Source: Rhodospirillaceae bacterium (GTDB lineage: Bacteria > Pseudomonadota > Alphaproteobacteria > Bin65). From it: 47,940 nucleotides of DNA. The DNA is taken from contig JAPOST010000096.1 in NCBI GenBank assembly GCA_026709535.1, positions 1 to 47,940 of the forward strand. Direction: 5' to 3'. The position numbers and the translations under genes are program-made. The notes beneath the pieces are model-generated. The model did not search any database and was not told the origin of the DNA. It saw nothing but the letters and a program-made list of their open reading frames with translations. This document shows positions 34,056-43,369 of the stretch, piece by piece (the first letter of the stretch is position 1; each line of letters starts with the position of its first letter).

Positions 34056-35204
34056 CTAATTCTTTAGACCTTCCCAAAGTTCTTTCATCTTCTCCAGGAA
34101 GCGGGACGCCTTGGGGCTGTTATCGCTGTCACCGGCCTCATGAAACTGTTTCAGGATTTCCTTCTGCCCGGCTGTCAGGTTCTTGGGCGTTTCCACTTCG
34201 ATTTCGATATACATGTCACCCCGCGCCTTGGAACGCAGATGCGTCATGCCCTTGCTGCGTAGCCTGAACTGGTCACCGGTCTGCGTGCCTTCCGGAATCG
34301 TCACCTTGGCACGAACGCCTTCGACCGTCGGCACCTCGACCGCACCACCTAGCGCGGCTGTCGTCATGGGCAACGGAACCTGACAATAGATGTTCCCGCC
34401 GTCGCGGTGGAAGACATCGTGGGGCGCGATCGAGACGAAGATATAGAGGTCGCCGTTCGGCGTGCCTCGCAAACCCGGCTCGCCTTCGCCAGCCAAGCGG
34501 ATGCGAGTGCCGTCGTCGACCCCGGCAGGAATGTTCACTGACAATGTCTTTTCCCGCTGAACCCGACCGGAACCGTGGCAGGTTTTGCAGGGGTTTTCGA
34601 TAATTTCGCCTTCGCCTTGGCATTGAGGGCAGGTGCGCTCGACCGTAAAGAAGCCTTGGCTAGCGCGAACACGGCCCCGGCCTCCGCAAGTGGGACAGGT
34701 AATGCGTGCTGCGCCGTCTTCAGATCCGGTGCCGCCACACGAGGGACATTCCGCGGCGCTGGGCACCCGGATGTTCGACTGCTTGCCGGTGAACGCCTCC
34801 TCCAAGGTCACTTCCATGTTGTAGCGCAGATCTTGGCCGCGGGTGGCCTGCGGCCGTCGGCCGCCGCGCCCGGTAATGTCGCCGAAGATATCTTCGAAGA
34901 TGTCGCCGAAGGAATTTCCGCCGAAATTGAATTCAAAGTCGCCGCCGCCGCCAAAACCTCCCGCACCGGAACCGCCCTGTTGAAACGCGGCGTGGCCAAA
35001 CCGGTCATATGCGGCGCGCTTATCGGCGTCTTTGAGAATTTCGTAAGCTTCATTCACCTGCTTGAAGCTCTTTTCTGCCCCTTCGTCTCCGGGATTGCGA
35101 TCAGGATGAAATTTCATCGCCTTCTTGCGGAAGGCGGATTTTATCTGCGCGTCGTCGGCGTCACGGCTGACGCCGAGCGCGTCATAGAGGTCTTTTTGCG
35201 TCAT
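34056..35204 (-). CDS. dnaJ: Chaperone DnaJ (Hsp40)
   Basis: This 382-residue co-chaperone stimulates DnaK ATPase and delivers unfolded clients. Domains in order are the J-domain with [10 protein letters not shown] (HPD motif), a Gly/Phe-rich linker, and the zinc-finger region with four CxxCxGxG repeats ([32 protein letters not shown]). C-terminal beta-sandwich domains complete it. The ATG at 35204 places the J-domain at the N-terminus ([11 protein letters not shown]). A TTG at 35246 would add 14 residues. It lies 102 bases after dnaK and is probably cotranscribed. Confidence 0.97.
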   Translation of the reverse strand: MTQKDLYDALGVSRDADDAQIKSAFRKKAMKFHPDRNPGDEGAEKSFKQVNEAYEILKDADKRAAYDRFGHAAFQQGGSGAGGFGGGGDFEFNFGGNSFGDIFEDIFGDITGRGGRRPQATRGQDLRYNMEVTLEEAFTGKQSNIRVPSAAECPSCGGTGSEDGAARITCPTCGGRGRVRASQGFFTVERTCPQCQGEGEIIENPCKTCHGSGRVQREKTLSVNIPAGVDDGTRIRLAGEGEPGLRGTPNGDLYIFVSIAPHDVFHRDGGNIYCQVPLPMTTAALGGAVEVPTVEGVRAKVTIPEGTQTGDQFRLRSKGMTHLRSKARGDMYIEIEVETPKNLTAGQKEILKQFHEAGDSDNSPKASRFLEKMKELWEGLKN

Positions 35205-35249
35205 GATAGGTGGTCCCGAGGGCGGCGTCTGATCGACGGATTGCAAACG

Positions 35250-35284
35250 CCGGAAGCCTGAACATCAAGGTATCCGGCTTCCGG
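35250..35284 (-). repeat. Inverted repeat in the dnaK-dnaJ spacer
   Basis: Nine-base arms CCGGAAGCC (35250-35258) and GGCTTCCGG (35276-35284) flank a 17-base loop in the spacer between dnaK and dnaJ. No T-run follows on the minus strand, so it is more likely an RNA-stability or attenuation hairpin that sets the DnaK to DnaJ ratio than a full terminator. The loop contains a copy of the short CATCAAG repeat also seen downstream of dnaJ. Confidence 0.45.
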
Positions 35285-35306
35285 CTTCCCATCTTCGGCG
35301 ACCGGA

Positions 35307-37238
35307 CTAAACCGATTTCTTCTTCGGCTTGTCGTCGCCGTCGTCGACTTCTTCGAAATCAGCATCAACAACGCCGCTCTCTGCTTGCGCATCGGTTGCT
35401 TCTGAGCCATCCTGTGCCCCTTCGGCTTCCGCTTGCTGGGCGGCATACATGGCTTCTCCCAGCTTCATGGAGACCTGCAGCAGCGCTTGCGTCTTCTCCT
35501 GAATGGCGCTTAGGTCGTCCTCATCCTTTACCGCCTTCAGGTCATTGATCGCCTTTTCGATGGCGTCTTTTTCTTCAGACGAGATCTTGTCGCCGTGTTC
35601 AGTCAGAGAGGTTTCGGTTTGATGGATCATGGCGTCGGCTGCGTTGCGGGCATCGACCAATTCACGCCGCTTCTTGTCTTCCTCGGCGTTGGCTTCCGCC
35701 TCTCTCACCATCCGGTCGATCTCGTCATCGCTGAGTCCGCCCGAGGCCTGGATGCGGATTTGTTGTTCCTTGCCCGTAGCCTTGTCCTTGGCTGTGACGT
35801 TCACGATGCCGTTGGCATCAATGTCGAAGGTAACCTCGATCTGTGGCACCCCCCGCGGTGCCGAGGGAATGCCAACCAGGTCAAACTGGCCGAGCAGTTT
35901 GTTGTCTGCTGCCATTTCGCGTTCGCCTTGGCTGACGCGGATCGTCACCGCGCCCTGGTTGTCTTCGGCTGTCGAGAACACCTGGCTCTTCTTCGTTGGG
36001 ATTGTGGTGTTACGGTCGATCAGCCGGGTAAACACGCCGCCCAACGTCTCGATACCGAGTGAAAGCGGCGTTACATCAAGCAAGAGAACGTCTTTCACGT
36101 CCTTGGTCAGGACGCCACCCTGGATTGCTGCACCCAAGGCCACGACTTCGTCCGGGTTTACGCCCTTGTGCGGCTCCTTGCCGAAAGTCTCCTGAACGAT
36201 CTGCTGTACCTTCGGCATGCGCGTCATGCCACCGACCAGGATCACTTCATCGATTTCGCTGGCTTTCAGGCCGGCGTCCTTGATGGCCGCCTTGCAGGGG
36301 CCAACGGTGCGCTTGACCAAACCCTCGACCAGCGTTTCCAGCTTCGCGCGAGTAAGCTTGACGTTGAGATGCTTGGGTCCGCTCGAATCGGCTGTGATGA
36401 ACGGCAGGTTGATGTCGGTCTGCGTGGAACTGGACAATTCGATCTTGGCCTTCTCTGCGGCTTCTTTCAGGCGCTGCAACGCCAGCTTGTCATTGCGCAG
36501 GTCAATGCCTTGCTCCTTCTTGAACTCGTCCGCCAGATAATCGATGATTTTGGCGTCAAAGTCTTCGCCACCCAGGAAGGTGTCGCCGTTGGTGGACTTC
36601 ACCTCGAAGACGCCATCGCCGATTTCCAAAATCGAGACATCGAATGTACCACCGCCCAGATCGTAGACAGCAATCGTACCGCTTTCCTTCTTCTCGAGCC
36701 CGTAGGCCAACGCAGCAGCGGTTGGTTCGTTAATGATGCGCTTGACGTCCAGGCCAGCGATCTTGCCGGCGTCTTTTGTCGCCTGGCGCTGGGAATCGTC
36801 AAAATAGGCCGGCACCGTGATCACGGCCTCGGTTACCGCCTCGCCCAGATAGGACTCGGCAGTTTCTTTCATCTTTTGCAGAATGAAAGCGCTGATCTGG
36901 CTGGGGCTATATTTTTCGCCCCGCGCGCCGACCCAGGCATCGTTGCCGTCGGACTTGACGATATCGTAGGGAACCAGGTCGATATCTTTCTTCGTCATCG
37001 GGTCGTCAAAGCGCCGACCGATCAGGCGCTTGACCGCGAAGATCGTGTTTTCGGGATTGGTAACTGCCTGACGCTTCGCGGACTGGCCGACCAGTCGCTC
37101 GCCATCTTCCGTAAAAGCAACCATTGAGGGCGTTGTCCGCCCGCCTTCCGAATTCTCAATGACCTTGGCATTCCCGCCGTCCATGACTGCAACACACGAG
37201 TTGGTGGTGCCCAAGTCAATGCCGATAATCTTGGCCAT
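35307..37238 (-). CDS. dnaK: Chaperone DnaK (Hsp70)
   Basis: This 643-residue Hsp70 has an N-terminal nucleotide-binding domain ([19 protein letters not shown], then [19 protein letters not shown], and [13 protein letters not shown]). The substrate-binding domain and helical lid follow, and the protein ends in an acidic tail with [14 protein letters not shown]. Length and motifs are those of a functional proteobacterial DnaK. GGAG lies upstream of the ATG. A good RpoH-type promoter lies at 37393-37421, giving a 5' leader of about 150 bases with two hairpins. It heads the dnaK-dnaJ operon. Confidence 0.98.
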   Translation of the reverse strand: MAKIIGIDLGTTNSCVAVMDGGNAKVIENSEGGRTTPSMVAFTEDGERLVGQSAKRQAVTNPENTIFAVKRLIGRRFDDPMTKKDIDLVPYDIVKSDGNDAWVGARGEKYSPSQISAFILQKMKETAESYLGEAVTEAVITVPAYFDDSQRQATKDAGKIAGLDVKRIINEPTAAALAYGLEKKESGTIAVYDLGGGTFDVSILEIGDGVFEVKSTNGDTFLGGEDFDAKIIDYLADEFKKEQGIDLRNDKLALQRLKEAAEKAKIELSSSTQTDINLPFITADSSGPKHLNVKLTRAKLETLVEGLVKRTVGPCKAAIKDAGLKASEIDEVILVGGMTRMPKVQQIVQETFGKEPHKGVNPDEVVALGAAIQGGVLTKDVKDVLLLDVTPLSLGIETLGGVFTRLIDRNTTIPTKKSQVFSTAEDNQGAVTIRVSQGEREMAADNKLLGQFDLVGIPSAPRGVPQIEVTFDIDANGIVNVTAKDKATGKEQQIRIQASGGLSDDEIDRMVREAEANAEEDKKRRELVDARNAADAMIHQTETSLTEHGDKISSEEKDAIEKAINDLKAVKDEDDLSAIQEKTQALLQVSMKLGEAMYAAQQAEAEGAQDGSEATDAQAESGVVDADFEEVDDGDDKPKKKSV

Positions 37239-37316
37239 GATTAAGCTCTCTCCTCTTTCAGCAGATCCGCACAGCCCTGTCAGGCGCTAGTGCAAGACAC
37301 CCGCTTGATCGTTCAC

Positions 37317-37383
37317 GGCTGGCGCAAAGCAAGCGAGCAATCCGCCAGCCATCGATTGTAGGATGTCGGGCTGAAGCCCCGAC
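37317..37383 (-). promoter_or_regulatory. Structured dnaK 5' leader (two hairpins)
   Basis: In the predicted dnaK leader, the minus strand holds two inverted repeats. One (37365-37383) reads GTCGGGGC-TTCA-GCCCGAC with one bulged G and starts within a few bases of the predicted transcript end. The other has 8-base perfect arms GGCTGGCG/CGCCAGCC (37343-37350 and 37317-37324) with an 18-base loop. They lie well upstream of the ribosome site, so a role in transcript stability is more likely than a simple RNA thermometer. Confidence 0.45.
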
Positions 37384-37392
37384 TCTTGATGC

Positions 37393-37421
37393 ATATAGGG
37401 GCCGCTCTCGGGGCTCGCAAG
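37393..37421 (-). promoter_or_regulatory. RpoH (sigma-32) type promoter of dnaK
   Basis: On the minus strand the sequence reads CTTG-N18-CCTATAT. This matches the alphaproteobacterial heat-shock consensus of CTTG, a 17-18 base spacer and CYTATNT. Transcription would start near 37386, about 150 bases before dnaK. No CIRCE element (TTAGCACTC-N9-GAGTGCTAA) was seen here, so dnaKJ is probably driven by RpoH rather than repressed by HrcA. Confidence 0.65.
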
Positions 37422-37494
37422 ATGCTGCGCCACGTCTGCAGAGGAACAATGCCCAAGGCGCATTCGACATCAAATCTAGTGCTAAAGTCCAGCC

Positions 37495-38400
37495 ATGATC
37501 ATCTCCGCATCATATCGGACAGACATTCCTGCTTTCTACGGCGACTGGTTTCTGCGGCGCGTGGCGGCGGGCGCGGCGCGGTTCCGAAATCCCTTCGGCG
37601 GCGCGATGGTGGAGGTGTCTCTTCGCCCTGAGCATGTTGACGGAATCGTCTTCTGGACCCGTAACTTCGGGCCCCTGATGGACCATCTCGCACCAATCCA
37701 GAACCGCAACTGGCCTTTCATCATCCAATATACCTTGACCGGTTACCCTCGCATACTGGAGCCATCGGTGATTGACGAGGAAACCGCAACGGCGCAGGTC
37801 CGAGCGCTGGCGGACAAGTTTGGGAAACGGGTGGTAGTCTGGCGTTACGACCCCATCGTCATCACGGACTATACCGACGAACAGTGGCATCGGCAGACAT
37901 TCGGACGATTGGCACGATGCCTGCAAAGCTGCGTGGACGAGGTGGTGGTGTCGTTCGTCGAGCCGTATCGCAAGACGCGCCGCAATCTGAACCGGATGAC
38001 GGCGGCAACCGGTGTCGTCTGGCGGCAGTTGCCGGATGACAAGAAACTGGCATTGCTTCGGAACCTGGCGCCCATTGCGGCCGAGAACGGCATGACTCTG
38101 ACATTATGCGCGCAACCGGGCCTTGTAAGAGCACCGCGGACCAGAGCCGATTCAACCGAGCGGCACAACAGGCCGGCCCGTTGCATTGATGTATATCGCC
38201 TGAGCGATGTGGCCGGGCGGCCAATCACTGCGAAGCAGAAGGGAAATCGTCCGGGCTGTCTGTGCGCGCAATCCAGGGACATCGGCGTTTACGACACCTG
38301 TCCGCACGGCTGCGTCTATTGTTATGCGGTTCAGGATCGGGAGCGCGCAAAGGCCGCTTTCTCACGCCATGACCCCAGTTCCTTGACGCTGGCGTCCTGA
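37495..38400 (+). CDS. DUF1848-family protein with C-terminal cysteine cluster
   Basis: This 301-residue protein matches DUF1848, a family of unknown function with radical-SAM-like features. The N-terminus ISASYRTDIPAFYGDWF and the segment GIVFWTRNFGPLMDHL are typical. The C-terminal region carries clustered cysteines in GCLCAQSRDIGVYDTCPHGC and VYCYAVQD, a likely iron-sulfur or metal site. The ATG at 37495 starts at the family's usual N-terminus. It lies divergently from dnaK and converges with grpE, 15 bases from its end. No partner gene is evident. Its function, possibly in metal- or radical-based chemistry, cannot be named from this window. Confidence 0.85.
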   Translation: MIISASYRTDIPAFYGDWFLRRVAAGAARFRNPFGGAMVEVSLRPEHVDGIVFWTRNFGPLMDHLAPIQNRNWPFIIQYTLTGYPRILEPSVIDEETATAQVRALADKFGKRVVVWRYDPIVITDYTDEQWHRQTFGRLARCLQSCVDEVVVSFVEPYRKTRRNLNRMTAATGVVWRQLPDDKKLALLRNLAPIAAENGMTLTLCAQPGLVRAPRTRADSTERHNRPARCIDVYRLSDVAGRPITAKQKGNRPGCLCAQSRDIGVYDTCPHGCVYCYAVQDRERAKAAFSRHDPSSLTLAS

Positions 38401-38415
38401 ACGGCCCTCAGGCGG

Positions 38416-39159
38416 TCAGGCAGCATTGCTGTCTTCGCCGCCACTGTCGGCGTCGGATTTTGCTGCTTCTTCCGGCGGTTTCTTTGAAACACCTACCATG
38501 GCGGGGCGCAACAGCCGGTCATGCAAGACGTAACCGTCCTGGACGACCTCCGCGATGAGGCCGGGCGCCAGATCGTGGGTCGGCACCTCGAACATCGCCT
38601 GATGCCGGTTGTGATCGAAGCGTTCACCCGCTTCTGGCGTCACCTTCTGGACGCCGCTTCGTTCAAGCGCCTGAAGCAATTCACTCAGCGTCATGTCAAC
38701 ACCGGCGCGCAAGTTGTAGAGGTTCTGGTCTTTGTCCTGCGATACTTCCGGGACGGCCTGCAGAGCCCGCCCCAGATTGTCCGCCACTGTCAGAACGTCG
38801 CGCGCCAGGCTGGCGGCGCCGTATTTGCGGCTGTCACCAACCTCGCGAGCGGCCCTTTTCCGAGCATTGTCAGCATCGGCCATGGCGCGCAGGGCGCGGT
38901 CCTTGAGTTCGGCAGCCTCCTCTTCCAGTTCTGCAATGCGTTTCTCTTCATCGGTGAGCGCCAACGCATCTTCGTCGTCCGGCGGTTCTTGATCGTTTGC
39001 CGTCTCGCTCAGAATCGATGGATCAGCATGGGCTTGGGACACTGCCGCACTGTTGTCGTCCGATTTGGCGCTTTCATCTTGAGGCGCATCGGGCGTCTGG
39101 TGGTCAGCGGGTTCGTCCTCCCCGCCGGTCTTCCTAGGTTCATCCATCATGTGTATCAC
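38416..39159 (-). CDS. grpE: Nucleotide exchange factor GrpE
   Basis: This 247-residue protein releases ADP from DnaK. An acidic, low-complexity N-terminus (about 1-70) precedes a long helix with ERIAELEEEAAELKDRALRA-like heptads. The core contains ADADNARKRAAREV, LARDVLTVADNLGRAL, and the C-terminal beta part FDHNRHQAMFEVP and VQDGYVLHDRLLRPAMVGVS, all typical. The exact start is uncertain among three ATG codons within 5 residues. It lies 19 bases after hrcA on the same strand, so hrcA-grpE is an operon. Confidence 0.95.
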   Translation of the reverse strand: MIHMMDEPRKTGGEDEPADHQTPDAPQDESAKSDDNSAAVSQAHADPSILSETANDQEPPDDEDALALTDEEKRIAELEEEAAELKDRALRAMADADNARKRAAREVGDSRKYGAASLARDVLTVADNLGRALQAVPEVSQDKDQNLYNLRAGVDMTLSELLQALERSGVQKVTPEAGERFDHNRHQAMFEVPTHDLAPGLIAEVVQDGYVLHDRLLRPAMVGVSKKPPEEAAKSDADSGGEDSNAA

Positions 39160-39178
39160 TCAAATACCTTCATTCGAT

Positions 39179-40273
39179 TTACCCGATAAGTCGACTGACG
39201 ACGCTGGCTGTATAGTCCACCATGGGAATGATCCGGGCGTAATTCATTCTGGTGGGCCCAATGACGCCGATGGCGCCGACGATCTGTTCATCGGTGTTCT
39301 TGTAGGGCGTGATGATCATCGAACATCCGGTATTCTGGAAAAGTTCATTTTCAGCGCCGATGAAGATCTGCACGCCTTGCGCGTCGCTGGACAAGTCCAG
39401 CAATCGAAGCAGGGTTTCCTTGGTTTCAAGGGCCGAGAATAACCGCCTTACCTTCTCCAATTCGTCCATGGCGGTGACGTCTTCAAGAAGCTTTGACTGT
39501 CCCCGGACAATTAGCGCACCCTCGCTGCCCGCCATACCGGTTGGCCCTGTCCAAGTGGCCAGACCGCGCTTCACAAGATCGCTGGTCAGCGCATCCAACT
39601 GTGCCCGGTCGCTGGTCAGTTCATCAATGATGGCGCGCTGCGCCTCGGCCAGCGACTTGCCGACCAGCCGCGCCGTCAAATAGTTTGACGCCTCGACCAA
39701 TGAAGACGACGGCATCCCTACCGGCACGTCGATGATGCGGTTTTCGATGAGACCGTTCTTCAGCACCATCACCACAAGTGCCCGGCCCGGTCCCAGACTG
39801 ACGAATTCGATATGTTGCAATTCGGCATCCGATTTTGGCGCGATGACCAAGCCGACCTGTTGAGACAGGCCTGCCAGCGATTGGCTGGCCTGGGTCAGGA
39901 TTTGGTCAACATTACGGCCGTTGGAAGCGCATTGCGCCTCGATTTGCTCGCGCTCGCTTTCCGTCAGCCGCCCGAGTTCCAGCAATCCGTCCACGAACAG
40001 ACGCAATCCAGCGTCGGTCGGCAGGCGTCCAGCAGATGTGTGTTTGGCGTAGAGCAACCCGGCATCTTCCAGATCTGCCATGACATTGCGAATCGTTGCC
40101 GGCGACAAATCTATGTCTTGCCGACGCGACAGCGTGCGGCTGCCCACGGCCTCGCCAGATGTGACATAGGCTTCGACGATGCGGCGCAGGATATCCCGCG
40201 CACGGTCGTTCATCTCCTGTACAGTGGAACCCTGCGCTGTTGGCAGGATGCCGCCTGAGTCCGGGGTTGTCAT
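39179..40273 (-). CDS. hrcA: Heat-inducible transcription repressor HrcA
   Basis: This 364-residue protein matches HrcA, which represses chaperone genes by binding CIRCE operators. The N-terminal winged helix shows AVGSRTLSRRQDIDLSPATI and RNVMADLEDAGLL with HTSAGRLPTDAGLRLFVD. The GAF-like middle and C-terminal domain includes TPYKNTDEQIVGAIGVIGPT. Length is normal. It is followed by grpE and is divergent from rph with about 170 bases between. No CIRCE was found in this window, so its operator (for example groESL) should lie elsewhere. Confidence 0.96.
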   Translation of the reverse strand: MTTPDSGGILPTAQGSTVQEMNDRARDILRRIVEAYVTSGEAVGSRTLSRRQDIDLSPATIRNVMADLEDAGLLYAKHTSAGRLPTDAGLRLFVDGLLELGRLTESEREQIEAQCASNGRNVDQILTQASQSLAGLSQQVGLVIAPKSDAELQHIEFVSLGPGRALVVMVLKNGLIENRIIDVPVGMPSSSLVEASNYLTARLVGKSLAEAQRAIIDELTSDRAQLDALTSDLVKRGLATWTGPTGMAGSEGALIVRGQSKLLEDVTAMDELEKVRRLFSALETKETLLRLLDLSSDAQGVQIFIGAENELFQNTGCSMIITPYKNTDEQIVGAIGVIGPTRMNYARIIPMVDYTASVVSRLIG

Positions 40274-40445
40274 GGCACCTGATCTCAGTCTGATGCATCG
40301 ATTCTGCTTGGTTCAAATCGTCGGAGAGCTAGGGAAGACAAAAATGCCGGTCAATCTAGCGCGGCAGGACAACGCGCAAGGCGTTGCCAATTCCGACGCC
40401 AGTCCTTTAAGTTGACAAAATATCCGACCGCTAACAGGAGTGCTT

Positions 40446-41159
40446 ATGAGACCGTCCGGCCGCGCTCGCGACGCCTTGCGGGATGTTAACCTTGAGCCTG
40501 GTTTCGCCGCGCATGCTGAAGGATCATGTCTGATAAAATTCGGCGAAACCCATGTTCTCTGCACGGCATCGATAATCGAACGCGTGCCGCCATTCCTGCG
40601 TAATACGGGCCGTGGCTGGGTAACCGGCGAATACGGGATGCTGCCGCGTTCGACCCACACTCGCATCGACCGCGAAGCCGCTCGAGGCAAGCTGAGTGGT
40701 CGAACGCAAGAAATCCAGCGCCTGATTGGCCGGTCACTGCGGGCAGTAACCGACTTGGAAGGCTTCGGCGAGCGGCAGATCACCCTCGATTGCGATGTCC
40801 TGCAGGCGGATGGCGGCACGCGCACGGCATCGATCACCGGGGCTTGGGTGGCCTTGGCCCAAGCGTTCCAATGGCTGATCGATCAAGGCAAGATCGACCG
40901 GACGCCCTTGCACAGTCAGGTCGCCGCTGTTTCATGTGGGATATACAAAGGTGAAACGTTGCTGGATCTGGACTATGCCGAAGACAGCAGTTGTCAGGCT
41001 GACGCCAACTTCGTTTTGTCCGGCGATGGCGGCATCATAGAGATTCAGGGCACGGCTGAGGACAAGCCATTTTCCGAAACCGAGTTCGGCGAGTTGATGA
41101 TACTGGCCAGAAAGGGCGTCAACGAACTATACGCCTTGCAGCAACGGGCGATCGGCTGA
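40446..41159 (+). CDS. rph: Ribonuclease PH
   Basis: This 237-residue enzyme is a phosphate-dependent 3'-5' exoribonuclease that trims tRNA 3' ends. Signature segments are [40 protein letters not shown], the active-site region [13 protein letters not shown], and [20 protein letters not shown] with DLDYAEDS. The ATG at 40446 is preferred because AGGAG lies 5 bases upstream. A GTG at 40440 is part of that site. In many alphaproteobacteria hrcA and rph are divergent neighbours as here, and rdgB and hemW follow rph. Here they are absent and an ankyrin gene follows on the other strand. Confidence 0.96.
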   Translation: MRPSGRARDALRDVNLEPGFAAHAEGSCLIKFGETHVLCTASIIERVPPFLRNTGRGWVTGEYGMLPRSTHTRIDREAARGKLSGRTQEIQRLIGRSLRAVTDLEGFGERQITLDCDVLQADGGTRTASITGAWVALAQAFQWLIDQGKIDRTPLHSQVAAVSCGIYKGETLLDLDYAEDSSCQADANFVLSGDGGIIEIQGTAEDKPFSETEFGELMILARKGVNELYALQQRAIG

Positions 41160-41278
41160 TCGTTTTCCTGCTTCGGGACAGATCCGGATGCTTTGCATGA
41201 GCCCGACTGGCCCAGGAGAAAAATGCGCTTGCTTTTCTGTCGATCTGATCGGAGCGTGCCAATTCGACCGCAGAAGAA

Positions 41279-41923
41279 TCAACCATCGGTTTCCGAGCGC
41301 CCGCCCACCCGGTTGAAGTAGGTCGCAATGGCGGTGTCGAGTTCTCTGTAAAGGTCACCTCCGCATCGACTTGCCCAGATCAGCCCCTGGAGGCGCAATT
41401 CTCGATTGGAGAAATCAATTGCACCGGTTCTCAGCAAATATATCGCTATGTCGACATGATTGTTCTTGATTGCCTCGATGAGTGCAGTGCTCCTGCCGGT
41501 CTTGTCCGAAACGTTGACGTTCGCGCCGTAGCTGACCAGACACCTTGCAACGTGGGCATGGCCCTTGACAGCCGTCTCTATCAGCGCGGTACGGCCATAG
41601 TAGTCTGCCTGAAGATCAACCAAGATCATGGGATGGCGTAGCAGCGCCTCGACAATGTCGATGTTTCCGCTGTTGGCAGCCATCATGAGCGGCGTGCTCC
41701 GCCATTTGTTTCTGGCATTGACGTCGATGTCTGGATGCTCAAGGAGCAGCCTGATCAGGTCGCGGTTTTGTCGATGCGCGGCGATATGAAGTGCCGTCCA
41801 GCCATCATCGTCGGCAACATTGACATCCGTGGTTTCCAGAACCGACCTGATCGCTTGAATGTCGCCTGCAATTGCTGCCTGGATCAGATCAACTTCACAG
41901 ACAGTCTGTTCGTCTTCAACCAT
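41279..41923 (-). CDS. Ankyrin-repeat protein
   Basis: This 214-residue protein is made of about five ankyrin repeats. The clearest start at DDGWTALHIAAHRQNRDLIR, STPLMMAANSGNIDIVEALL, GRTALIETAVKGHAHVARCL and GRSTALIEAIKNNHVDIAIY. There is no signal peptide or TM segment, so it is likely a cytoplasmic protein-binding adaptor. The ATG at 41923 is chosen because AGGAG lies 4 bases upstream. An in-frame start at 41965 is possible. Repeats two and three vary at the usual loop positions. It faces rph and lies between rph and the urease operon, with no partner gene to suggest a target. Confidence 0.85.
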   Translation of the reverse strand: MVEDEQTVCEVDLIQAAIAGDIQAIRSVLETTDVNVADDDGWTALHIAAHRQNRDLIRLLLEHPDIDVNARNKWRSTPLMMAANSGNIDIVEALLRHPMILVDLQADYYGRTALIETAVKGHAHVARCLVSYGANVNVSDKTGRSTALIEAIKNNHVDIAIYLLRTGAIDFSNRELRLQGLIWASRCGGDLYRELDTAIATYFNRVGGRSETDG

Positions 41924-42489
41924 GATGCTCCTGAACCTTCTTTCACGGGCATTCAGAGTCTTCAAAAACCCCGAGCTTCCAATTGCTTGGTGCTGGCGTC
42001 AGTCTACAATATCTCAGTTTATCGTGGATGCCATCCCGCGCGTAATTCATTCCGGCCAAGCGTCAAAGGCAGCCGAGGAACTGCGGATTGAGTCGGCAAT
42101 CCTGTCCAGGCACTAATATCTGATCCGAACGTCTACAGAAAGGCGCCTTCATGCCATCTGGAAAACCGGGGCCGCATCAGACAGTATACCTTGACAGGAC
42201 GATAGAGAACAGGCCTCCCTTGACCTTGGCATGGCGTTCCATCCTTTCTTGCAACGAATCGGACCATACGCATACCTGCGCCTACCTCATTTCCTCATCA
42301 CCGCCGCCGATCGTGATTGGACCAACTTCAGTTCTAGGCTAATTCCCGAAATGGCATGATGACTCATGTGACGCGCGAATTGCTGGTTGCAAGCTCGACG
42401 AAGGTTACGACTGCCGTCTGAAAGGACGAAAACGATATTCAGGTCAAAACGGGCCAAATGTTTGGCTGGCCTTTCGATGACAGGCTGGC
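41924..42489. other. 566-base gap upstream of the urease operon
   Basis: No gene is recognisable. This stretch must contain the promoters of the ankyrin gene and the urease operon. No sigma-54 (GG-N10-GC) pair at proper spacing and no clear sigma-70 pair was found near ureD, so the urease control region cannot be assigned. Confidence 0.4.
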
Positions 42490-43353
42490 ATGATGACGAT
42501 GATCACCAGCACTGCCGGATCATACGACTTGGCGCTCCAGCGGAGCCATGGCACGGCCATGATACGCTTCGACGTGCAGGAAGGTCGAAGCGCTCTCGTC
42601 CAGCGCTATTCCAGCGCTCCGATGCGAATCCTGGCGCCACGCCCGACGAAGGGTGTGCCGGAGGCGGTGCTGGCAAACCTGGCGGGCGGCATAGCCGGTG
42701 GGGACCGGTGTGAAATCGGAGTCGCGGCTGGACCCGGCGCTAAAGCCGTCGTGTCGACCCAGGCAGCTGAAAAGGTGTACCGCGCCATTGACGCGCCGGC
42801 TGAGTGGATGACTAGGCTTACCCTTGCACCTGGGGCGGCGCTGGAATGGATGCCCCAGGAAACGATTCTGTTCGACGGTGCCAGACTCAAGCGTCGGACC
42901 GAGGTTGATCTGGCAGACGACGCACAGTTTCTGGCCGTCGAGACGCTCGTGTTCGGCCGCGCTGCCCATGGCGAGCGCATTGTGAATTGTGACCTCGCAG
43001 AGCGCTGGCAGATCGACCGGAATGGTCGACCGGTCTGGCGGGACGTGCTTCGAATCAAGGATGGCGCCTTCGAATCCGCCATAATGGCGGGCGCAGGTCT
43101 TCGCGGTTCTTCCGTGTCTGCTACTCTCATCTATATTGCGCCTGATGCGCCAGAACATCTGGACGAAATTCGAATGCTGTTGTCGAATGTGTCGGCTTTC
43201 TCGGGCGCGAGCACAGTTCGCGGGTTGGTAGCAGCGCGCTTCCTCGCTCCCGAGGCTGGAAAGTTCAAGCGTGAACTGACGGAGCTTCTGGGCCGGTTTC
43301 GCGCGATGGTGTTCGGCCGCCCGGCCCTTCCGCCCCGTGTCTGGCTTTGTTGA
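42490..43353 (+). CDS. ureD: Urease accessory protein UreD
   Basis: This 287-residue scaffold binds the apo-urease and, with UreF and UreG, delivers nickel. Conserved segments are RILAPRPTKGVPEAVLANLA, GGIAGGDRCEIGVAAGPGAK, VVSTQAAEKVYRA, and LEWMPQETILFDGARLKRRT. It starts with two close ATG codons (42490 and 42496). It is the first gene of a seven-gene urease operon and ends 16 bases before ureA. Confidence 0.94.
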   Translation: MMTMITSTAGSYDLALQRSHGTAMIRFDVQEGRSALVQRYSSAPMRILAPRPTKGVPEAVLANLAGGIAGGDRCEIGVAAGPGAKAVVSTQAAEKVYRAIDAPAEWMTRLTLAPGAALEWMPQETILFDGARLKRRTEVDLADDAQFLAVETLVFGRAAHGERIVNCDLAERWQIDRNGRPVWRDVLRIKDGAFESAIMAGAGLRGSSVSATLIYIAPDAPEHLDEIRMLLSNVSAFSGASTVRGLVAARFLAPEAGKFKRELTELLGRFRAMVFGRPALPPRVWLC

Positions 43354-43369
43354 GGGAGATTGAACTGAT

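Noticed and set aside
36168-37127. Long open frame antisense to dnaK
   Set aside because: It is a shadow frame of the GC-rich dnaK sequence, with no domain or start site.
40330-40400. A second RpoH promoter for hrcA-grpE
   Set aside because: CTTG-N17-CTAGAT is only a partial match to the CYTATNT -10 and falls short of the dnaK promoter, so it is not called.
40270-40446. A CIRCE operator between hrcA and rph
   Set aside because: GAGTGCTTA occurs just before the rph start, but no matching TTAGCACTC arm at 9 bases is present. It overlaps the rph ribosome site.
42300-42489. A sigma-54 promoter for the urease operon
   Set aside because: No GG-N10-GC pair with the required spacing was found upstream of ureD.
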